Shown here: piece by piece, positions 57,076 to 64,000 of the stretch
Position numbering within the stretch: position 1 is the stretch's first letter
Layout: the number at the start of each line of letters is the position of its first letter
Assembly: GCA_014529385.2 (NCBI GenBank)
Contig: CM043954.1
Span: 6,451,806-6,515,805 of the forward strand
Origin: Adiantum capillus-veneris
Taxonomy: Eukaryota > Streptophyta > Polypodiopsida > Polypodiales > Pteridaceae
Reading direction: 5' to 3'
DNA: 64,000 nucleotides
Position numbers and translations under genes: made by a program
Notes under the pieces: generated by a model
The model's database searches: none
What the model saw: the letters and a program-made list of their open reading frames with translations, nothing else
Told to the model about the DNA's origin: nothing

Positions 57076-57439
57076 CCACAACCTGTGGTTCCACTCTCTC
57101 CTGTCCTTGCTCCTCTTGAGCCCTGACATTTTGTCTTGCACGTGCAGGTCCATCTTCTTGGAAGACAACTCTTCTAATCTCCTCAACCCTCTCTGGTTTA
57201 GAATGATATTTGGCTTCATTAAAGTGAACATCATTGCTGCGGATAACCTTTCTGGATTCGGGATCCCAAAGTCTGTACCCCATCTCACCAGAATTACCAT
57301 AGCCTAGAAAGATGCACTTTCTACTCTTTGGCTCAAGTTTGTTCCTAAATTCCTTTGGAACATGAGTATATGCCTCACAGCCAAAGACTCTGAGATGCTT
57401 GTATGAGGGCATTTTGCCTGACCATACCATCTCTGCCAC
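55397..57439 (-). CDS. Copia-2 integrase C-terminus, reverse transcriptase and RNase H
   Basis: 680 open residues on the minus strand. The integrase tail comes first (LRVFGCEAYTHVPKEFRNK, FLGYGNSGEMGYRLW), then a linker with an EPEPEP run from a hexanucleotide repeat. RT follows with KWVYRYKITAHDSQPKYKAR, QMDVKTTFLHGDLDVEIYM, LLKSLYGLKQSPRAWY and the active site LYVDDMLIAG with both Asp. RNase H ends it (STTEAEYVAASEA, DSQSAIQLARN, NPADLLTKGLP) with a natural stop at 55397. Upstream the frame continues beyond a single TGA just before 57439, so this is the 3' part of pol. RT and RNase H look catalytically complete. Confidence 0.9.
57039..57074 (+). repeat. (GGCTCA)6 hexanucleotide repeat
   Basis: Six exact units. 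On the minus strand it codes for an alternating Glu-Pro run in the copia-2 integrase-RT linker, in frame. Confidence 0.95.
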
Positions 57440-57898
57440 TCAATCCTTCTGCAAAACCTTCCTAGGAGATCTATTTATAAGATGAACAGTTGTTGATACA
57501 GCTTCATCCCAAAACCCATTTGGCAATTGTGCATTAGACAACATACTTCTGACCTTCTCTTGTATGGTCCTATTCATCCTCTCAGCAACACCATTTTGAG
57601 GAGGATTGTAAGGAGCAGTAAGTTCACGTTTTATACCTTTTGACTCACAAAAGTCCTAAAAGGCCTTTGAAACATACTCTCCACCATTGTCAGTGCGTAA
57701 GCATTTAAGCTTCTTGCCACTCTGATTCTCCACAAGTGTCACAAACGTTTTGAAAACAGTAAACGCTTCATCCTTGTGCTTGAGAAAGTAAACCCATACT
57801 TTCCTCGAGTAATCATCTATAAATGTCATAAAGTAAGAAGCTCCCCCTAGAGATAGGTTAGGCATAGGTCCACACAAATCACTATGAACAAGTGCCAA
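57440..57898 (-). pseudogene. Copia-2 integrase core
   Basis: Minus strand. It starts with LVHSDLCGPMP and TFIDDYSRKVWVYFLKHKD (first catalytic Asp) and has CLRTDNGGEYVS (second Asp). A stop follows at about 57656, after which the same frame continues with the region holding the catalytic Glu (PQNGVAERMNRT near 57570-57605). A TGA near 57441 separates it from the downstream frame. Only point stops interrupt it; the catalytic triad is readable. Confidence 0.85.
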
Positions 57899-57937
57899 CT
57901 GTGTATCTCTTCTACTGCTTCTATGCTTATGTGGCTG

Positions 57938-58516
57938 CTATGTTTGCTTACCATACAGACAATGTTCATAGAATTCAAAATCATTAAATGACAAGCCAGG
58001 CAAATAACCAGAACGAGACAAGATTTCCATTCCCTTCTTGGACATATGTCCTAACCGGCTATGCCACAAAGAAACGTTCGACTCCTCGGTTACATTGATT
58101 ACATTTTTAGAGACATTTGATACATAAATCATGTAAAGTCCTTCAGAATTTACTCCATGTGCTACTGTCATAGAACCCTTGGATATCTTCCACATATTCT
58201 GTCCAAAAGTGGTGACGTAGCCAGCATCATCAAGTAAACTTGTGCTGATCAAGCTCTTTGTAATTGCGGGAACATGTCTCACATTCTTCAGCATGAAAGA
58301 AGAGCCATTCTGAAACTTCAATTGAACATCTCCAACACCTAAGATCTCACATGTCTTCCCATTGCCTAGCCAAACATGATCTTTAGTGGTCACATAAGAG
58401 GTAAACCACTCCTTGTTTGGAGACACATGAAGTGATGCCCCTGAGTCTATAATCCAGTCACTCAGTATGTTTCCATCAGATGCTGTAAGAAGAGCTGAGT
58501 CCATTGTATTTTTCAA
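57938..58516 (-). CDS. Copia-2 protease and GAG-pre-integrase
   Basis: 192 residues on the minus strand. DWIIDSGASLHVSPNKEWF near residue 20 is an intact copia D-S-G protease site. WLGNGKTCEILGVGDVQL and VRHVPAITKSLIS follow. SLWHSRLGHMSKKGMEILS and FYEHCLYGKQ form the GAG-pre-integrase zinc region; the usual CxxC partner reads HCLYGK. A stop at about 57938 separates it from integrase. It should process the polyprotein if expressed. Confidence 0.88.
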   Translation of the reverse strand: MKNTMDSALLTASDGNILSDWIIDSGASLHVSPNKEWFTSYVTTKDHVWLGNGKTCEILGVGDVQLKFQNGSSFMLKNVRHVPAITKSLISTSLLDDAGYVTTFGQNMWKISKGSMTVAHGVNSEGLYMIYVSNVSKNVINVTEESNVSLWHSRLGHMSKKGMEILSRSGYLPGLSFNDFEFYEHCLYGKQT

Positions 58517-58528
58517 GAAGTAGATATC

Positions 58529-59387
58529 TCATGACACTAGACCGTCATCCTCTGCAACAGTGTTTGTCACATTTATTTCTTGAATCTTCACTGAGGACTT
58601 GTTCTTCTCACCATGGTCTTCTGCTTTCTCTTTGCGTTTTTCTGCTTTCCATTCTTTGCAGTCTCTTTTCATGTGACCCTTCTTGCCACAATGGTAGCAT
58701 TCTATGTCACTCTTGCCTTTAGCACTGGGGGACTTACTACGAGACTGATCCCTCTTTCCACCTTGTCCTTCTCCTGACAAGTAAGGCTTTTCCTTTGCCT
58801 TTGTCCATTGTCTTTCTGTTGGTTTCTTCAGTAAGCAGAGTGCCTTCTACACCTGCTATGGTCAAACCATCTGGAGGTGCAGAATTACTCAAAGTTGTGC
58901 GAAAAGTGTCCCAACTTTCCGGCCATGTGATCAACAGGAACATAGCTCTAACAGGTTCATCAAACTTGACACCTTGAGCTGACAACTGACTGTAGATGGT
59001 GTTGAATTCATCCAGATGATTGGACATAGGTGTCCCTTCTTTCATCTTCAAGTCAACAAGCTTCTTAAGCCACTATACCTGTGAAGCTACACTCTGCTTC
59101 TCATAAAGATCACTCAACTTTGTCCATGCTTGATAAGCCGACATCTCGTCTGCTACATTGAAGTAAACGCTTTCTGCCAAAGTCAGCATAATGGTAGAAA
59201 GTGCCAATTCATCCATTTCGCTCCATTCATCTTCGTCCATATCTTGTGGTTTTATCCCCTTGAGCTTTATAGGTTTTATCTGCTTCTTTTGTACCAACAC
59301 ATGCCAAATCTGCTTCTTCCACAATGGGAAATTGGTTCCATCCAGCTTCTTGATATTGTAAAGAGCAGTGTCCTGTGATCCAGCCAT
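58529..59387 (-). pseudogene. Copia-2 Gag with zinc knuckle
   Basis: Minus strand from MAGSQDTALYNIKKLDGTN at 59387. The first frame (59387-59073) holds the N-terminal Gag (FPLWKKQIWHVLVQKKQ, LSDLYEKQSVASQV) and ends in a stop; the same frame resumes at 59051 (NHLDEFNTIYSQLSAQG). A frameshift near 58750 leads to 58780-58529 with the zinc knuckle CYHCGKKGHMKRDC. Two lesions in about 860 bp, so it is only lightly decayed. Confidence 0.85.
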
Positions 59388-60470
59388 AGCTACGCTTCAC
59401 GGTAGTTTACTTTCTTGGGAAAAATTCGGCAGAGTTTCTCCTGTAAACTGACCTCTGAACCAATATCAACCTGTCAAATGAACCAATAAAGCTTCAGATT
59501 CTGCAAAAATTTTTGCAGAGTCTCCTTTGTAAAATGGCTCTGGTGTACTCAAAAACAGACCAAAAAACAGCTCAAAAAACCACTGTCTCTCTAACACTGT
59601 AAGTTGTGGGTAAACCTGTCCTGCAACTGTACTGTCTCTCACTGTCTTGTCACTGTCTTGTAAGCATAGACTACGACAATGCCTCAACGGCAGTAAAGCA
59701 AAGATGCAATCCTAACTGTCTAGCTCACAGTCAATACATCCTAGCTGCCTATCTAAGGGTGCTCGAGGGATCGCTCCAAGACCTATATCACCGAAAGGAT
59801 CTCAACATTCGAGAATCCCCCATCTCAATAAAACCTCACTCGACTCTCAACAAAGACTGCAGTAAATCTGACAGTACATAGACTTCCCACAAAGTCATAC
59901 ATCCACAAATTTCCCACTGTATGTTGTAACTGCTACGGTGGTTGTTTGCTGCGTGACTCACAGCCAGCAAACCCTCAACAGACATACATCATCTCTGACA
60001 ATACATCCCATGTGGAAGTACCTGCGATGTCAGGATGAAATCTGGAATATCAAGCAGCAAACACAAGCTACCTGATGAACGGGTGGATGTCGCCTACAGT
60101 CTGTGTGTAGGTGCGTCCATGTCGTATGTGACACGCCTCCAAGAACTATAAGTCGTTCTTCGTTGTGTAGATAGCCACAAATCAGCACTCTGGAAGTGCA
60201 GATATCCTCAGCACTTGCAGTTGTAGGCCGAAACCCCAATATTGCAGAGTCGGATCTGCACCCGCCGAGACCACGTAGTCGAAAATGGCCGACGCATATC
60301 TTTGTCCAAGCCGAACGGTGGCCGAGATGACCTCAGAATGAAATTCTGAGAACACCGAGCCCTTAGGGCTTGCCCACAAGAATTGGGGTCGTGTCTTCGC
60401 CTGTCGAATCGCCCTCCAATCTGAGCAGGTGACTCTGGCTACCTGCAAATGCTGCCCCGAGCCTCGATCT
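59388..60470 (-). other. Copia-2 leader (unusually long)
   Basis: About 1.1 kb between Gag start and primer site. No convincing reading frame on the sense strand. Copia leaders are usually much shorter, so it may hold an unrecognised insertion or regulatory sequence. Confidence 0.55.
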
Positions 60471-60473
60471 GAG

Positions 60474-60485
60474 CTCTAATACCAG
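60474..60485 (-). promoter_or_regulatory. Copia-2 primer binding site
   Basis: On the minus strand TGGTATTAGAGC, one base different from the initiator-Met site TGGTATCAGAGC of copia-1 and element G, directly beside the right LTR. Confidence 0.85.
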
Positions 60486-60486
60486 T

Positions 60487-60678
60487 TGAAGGAGTACGAG
60501 CGGAAGTGTGATGCGAGAGAGAGTGCGAGAAGAAGAGCACGACGATATGGTGAACTCGCTCTACTGTAATGTGTAGAGCATAGTGAGTTCTTATTAGGTT
60601 TTTACAAAAGAATATGTGTGCATACCTGGCGGCCCACCCACTTACCTGGGTGACCACATTGGGCTTTACACCCCAACA
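60487..60678 (-). repeat. Copia-2 5' LTR
   Basis: 192 bp, TGAAGGAGTAC...CACCCCAACA, partner of 55116-55307. Confidence 0.92.
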
Positions 60679-60683
60679 GAACG

Positions 60684-61048
60684 GATGGCCATGAAACATA
60701 GTAGGGATGGGGAAAGCATACTACATTTGGCCCTTGCCAAGTAGACAAAAATGAATAGCCATGAGACTTTGCACGTGTAGAGGAAGCACACTAATTCCTG
60801 CCCTTGCAATTTTTCATGGGCATCGCAATCCGTCTCGATGGTCTAAAGTGGCACAATCGCCAAATTTTGGTCTTGGGCCCTTGGCGAGACCAAATCCAAA
60901 AAAATGGTGATTGTGCCACCCTGGACCGATACTAGAGAATGGATGGCCATGTAACCTTGCGAGAGTGGGTGAATCAAACAAATCCCTACCCGTGCAAAGA
61001 TTCATGGTCATCACAGCCCATCTCAATGGTCTAGAACAACACAATCGC
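60684..61048. repeat. Satellite units right of copia-2
   Basis: Continuation of the array after the GAACG duplication: GATGGCCATGAAACA at about 60684, GCAATCCGTCTCGATGGTCT at 60829, foldback 2 at 60850-60920 and a last foldback 1 at 60945-61010. The array ends near CAATCGCCCC at 61048. Confidence 0.88.
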
Positions 61049-61089
61049 CCCCTCCTGAGCAATAAGTGCAAAATCATGTATCAGCATCA

Positions 61090-63010
61090 TCTAAGAACTG
61101 TGTGGTCTTGCTCTCAATGGAGTTGCTTGATGTGATCTTAACTTGATGAAAGAGGCTGTAGTGTCCACCTGCTGTCAGTCCACTCTATCATGGTGCATTC
61201 TGCCCACTTGCCATGGACGCAAGCATCATAGAAGCATGAGTGGTGCCTAGTAAAGATGGTGGGATCCCTAGTTGCGGTGCTCCAAATGTTGTGTAGCTGG
61301 TGTATTCTTGCTACAGTGTCACATTATTAATTGGTGAGATCAATATCCTATGTATTCACACACCAAAAGAACCTCCTCACCTCCTGAAGATGAGTCACAT
61401 GCCATGTGTTGGGAGCACCACTCCACAACCTCTGTAGCATCTCTATATCAATCATTATTGCACCGAAGCTGAAATCAATGAAGAGCATGGTTTAGAAAAG
61501 TGCTTGCACCGTCGTGCTCTCCCCTTCCATGTCTCCACTCAAAGAAACTCCAAATGCAAGGTATGTCACTGCTATGGTGCCATCTGTATAACCAAAAGAA
61601 CGGACGTGCCATTTTGAATTGCACACTACAACCATCCGACCAAATAAAGCAACAAAAGTATGAGATGTGGCGCTCAAGAAGGAAACGATCATGCTGTTGA
61701 AAACAATGTTGCACAAATTGTGCATTGTGGGAGTGCTCGTCTCACTAATGTAGAAATGGTACTTGTGTATCAAGTCCCAAAGCTTTCCACTCCATCAACT
61801 GCTACCTCTACATGACGATAAGATATATGGATGAGGATCACCACCTTCAAGAGCATTTGAAAAGGTTAGAGTAAATGAAATGGTCCATTTACATCATGTG
61901 GCTAAAAATGCAAAGTGAATGTAAATTTATTCGACTAATATCATTTATACTTGCTCAGAGAAGTAATATTCGGTCTAAATCTCCTACTGTGGGGCAAAGG
62001 TGTAGTTCTCTACAAAATCAACGATAGAGACCACATTGCTAATGGGGAAGGCGGCAAGGAAAGAATGAAATTGATGATCTTGCCACTTTGCATGATGTGC
62101 ATGCTACACATATGGATACACAAAGGACCTAAAAGCCTATAGAAGAAGGGATGTGGCACACTATGAGATGTAAGTTGCAGCCTATGAGATGTGCCACCTC
62201 AAAGCCTTGTGTATGTCTGGTAGTCATACTGCTGCCACGTAACTGTCTCACCCGCATCACCATCATCTGGGACAAGTGTAAGTTGTGAAAGATCCCCACA
62301 TTTGGCACACTTTCCCTCCACACACAACATCTAATGGTAGAAGACCCCATCTACATGCTCACACAACAAAGAGTGGATGAAGTCTTGTGGTCCCATTGGG
62401 ACCTCTCCATCACGTCCCAAAAGAGCGCAAAACGCATCATACATCATCTGAAACTGAACATGGTATCTACAACAACATGTCTTTCTCTCGTGCATGAATT
62501 GCATGTACCAAGGCTTGCAGGCCTCAAAGGAGCGTTGATCAATGCTGATCTCAGGGTGGGCATCCTAGAATGCATGAAAGAGCTGACTCTATGTAATCTC
62601 TAGAATCATAGCACCATGCTCTATGTATTGCTTGCCGCCAATCCTATGTCAAATTGCCTTTTTTATGTCTATCAAGGCACCGCAATTCTCCTCCCAAAAC
62701 TACCCTATGAGCTCTCTCATGCGTGAATCTAGAATGTGTGATCATCGTGAAGCATGCCCACTGCTCGCCCAAAGATCCTCACCATGTCCTAAATCACGTC
62801 ACTATCTCTTGAGGCATCCGACATGCAAGGTGGGCTGACAAATACACAACACACAAGAAGTGGCCCGAGAAATACCTATGACAAATGTAGCTACCAGCAC
62901 TGTAGTGAGTGTGCGATAAGCTGCAAGTACATCCCTAGAGCCCTGCCAAGATGGTGCAATGTAAGAGCGTATGACACTATCTACAATTGCTGCCATAGCC
63001 CGACGGGTCC
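61090..63010 (-). pseudogene. Decayed protein of the WSDGC/HGKG repeated family (probable transposon-derived)
   Basis: Minus strand, many short frames in conserved order. Upstream part: MRELI.FW.EN near 62690-62730, RIGGKQYIEHGAMILEIT near 62590-62640, and a Cys-rich HERKTCCCRYHVQF near 62457-62500. Middle: VEGKCAKCG and VTWQQYDYQTY near 62210-62330. Core: FIWSDGCSVQFKMARPFFW near 61600-61650, then WSFFEWRHGRGEHDGAS near 61520-61570. End: RIHQLHNIWSTATRD and CFYDACVHGKWAECT near 61175-61300. I recognise the WSDGC..QFK and HGKG..DG.G blocks from a large uncharacterised family repeated in early land plants and animals. A DDE/RNase H-like fold and transposon origin are inference. Numerous stops. 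Confidence 0.5.
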
Positions 63011-63800
63011 TCGGACTATGGATCTCGATAGCTGAGAGGGCCTCAATGACACAAGGGTGTCACAACAAATCTCAAGCACCTGAGTACGTGAGGGAAGATC
63101 AATGTCATTGAAGTAGCTCTCCGCAATGAAGCCTGCACGATATCTGGTTCAAGACGCACTAAGTGAGCATCCCATCTCCAAAAGACCAGGCTTTGAAGCT
63201 AGTGTAGGGTCCACAAATGCCTCCTTGCCGACTCAAGAGGGTGCACCAAGAACAATCAAGGGAGATCCACTTGAAGAAATGAGGTGACTACGCTCCATCG
63301 ATGGACTGTTGGAATGCTCTACAACTAGTGATACCATGTGAGATTTGCCAAAGGCACCCACTTTGGGAGGTGTGAGCTTGCCAACGGGTGACGCCTCTCC
63401 TAGTGGGACTGTAGATGCTAAGGCAAATAGTACAGGGACCGAGGAAGGGCCAAGAAGTCAAATAGCTAGGCGATAGAGGGAGAAGAAGTGTCACCCTCAT
63501 ACGGTGATACATGCATGTGAACATCCCCACAATCCTTGATCATAGGGAGAGTAATGGGCTCTTGTGGCACATTCGCACGTGGTTTCTCTAGAGTATTTCT
63601 TGTGTTCCCGAGCTTTCTGTTGATTTTCTTCCGCCAGAGCAATCACCTCTACATCTCGAACTTTGTGGATAGGGTCTTTGTGATGTCTATCATGCTTTTG
63701 AGACCTTCATGACTGTGAGCTCGTGCTTACTTCAAGAAATGATTGTTAGAATATTATTGATTAAAAGAGGCATAAAATCTCCAAAACTCACTCACTCTTA
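63011..63800 (-). other. Probable N-terminal remnant of the same decayed coding region
   Basis: No clear gene. A minus-strand stretch near 63600-63740 reads as a charged segment with an EVIALAEENQQKAREHKKYS block, plausible as the N-terminal part of the protein to the left. The intervening 500 bp show only short frames. Assignment is by strand and proximity. Confidence 0.3.
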
Positions 63801-64000
63801 AACTCTCGAATGAAGTGAACTGAGAAGAAAAAGGGTTTATATACATTTGCTCCCTAATGTAATCTAAAAAGGAGTAAATCTTGATAAGATCACACCAATC
63901 AAATTAAACTCTCAAATCAAGTGAACTAAAAAGAAAAAGTGTTTATATACATTTTCTCCCTAATGTAATCTAAAAAGGAGTAAATCTTGATAAGATCACA
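63801..64000. repeat. 106-bp tandem duplication
   Basis: AACTCTCGAATGAAGTGAAC at 63801 recurs as AACTCTCAAATCAAGTGAAC at 63907, and the rest of the unit (TTTATATACATTT, AATGTAATCTAAAAAGGAG, TTGATAAGATCACA) repeats in register. The second copy runs off the window end. Confidence 0.92.

Larger units (their letters stand above)
55116..60678 (-). mobile_element. Copia-2: complete Ty1/copia element, nearly intact
   Basis: 5,563 bp, flanked by perfect GAACG duplications (55111-55115 and 60679-60683). Short 192-bp LTRs (55116-55307 and 60487-60678), TGAAGG...CCCCAACA, differ at about a dozen sites, mostly transitions. On the minus strand: initiator-Met primer site, 1.1-kb leader, Gag, protease, integrase, RT, RNase H, purine tract. 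Gag-Pol is broken by few lesions. Layout and Gag start (LDGTNFPLWKKQI) suggest the Tork group. It inserted in the satellite array. Confidence 0.93.

Noticed and set aside
61475-61773. hAT-transposase dimerisation domain
   Set aside because: An initial resemblance of the STPTMHNLCN... segment to hAT ends did not hold; the WSDGC and HGRGEHDG blocks next to it fit the other family better.

Overview
The window is a gene-poor, transposon-packed stretch of a large eukaryotic genome, almost certainly a land plant. The evidence is plant-type LTR retrotransposons primed by tRNA-Asp or initiator tRNA-Met, an archaeal-type second RNase H as in Tat/Ogre elements, a chromodomain-bearing Ty3/gypsy element and Tork-like Ty1/copia elements. 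I see no ordinary host gene, tRNA, rRNA or CRISPR array. A fern or another large-genome early-diverging plant is my guess, because of the degenerate WSDGC/HGKG-family coding remnant at the right end. That guess is weak.

Layout. (1) Element A, a plus-strand Ty3/gypsy element, occupies 1-2236 and 11784-about 16627. It is split in its reverse transcriptase by element E (about 2237-11783), which carries gag and protease but no recognisable RT or integrase. E in turn carries a solo copia LTR (7201-7978). (2) Element F, a minus-strand gypsy fragment (about 16630-20365), keeps its 5' LTR, gag, protease and the first residues of RT. (3) A tandem array of about 187-bp units (20361-22725) has each unit built from two abutting inverted repeats. 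(4) Element B, a minus-strand gypsy element (22725-45519), is interrupted twice: by a gag-depleted copia element (copia-1, 27322-32217, TSD TAAAA) and by a chromodomain gypsy element G (35529-43174, TSD AAATT). (5) Element C, a plus-strand Tat/Ogre-like gypsy element (45547-54828), has two long LTRs and a nearly open gag-pol. (6) The satellite returns at 54829-55115 and 60684-61048, split by a complete minus-strand copia element (copia-2, 55116-60678, TSD GAACG). (7) From 61090 to about 63000 lies a decayed minus-strand coding region with WSDGC and HGKG-like motifs, and the window ends in a 106-bp tandem duplication (63801-64000).

The satellite looks like the original DNA. Satellite sequence flanks B (right side), C, copia-2 and F, so one array of at least 3 kb appears to have absorbed successive insertions and been spread over about 40 kb. 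The coding capacity is retroelement gag, protease, RT, RNase H and integrase. Most copies are broken by stops, frameshifts and lost catalytic residues. C and copia-2 are the best preserved. Domain calls come from reading motifs by eye; family names for degraded pieces are inference.
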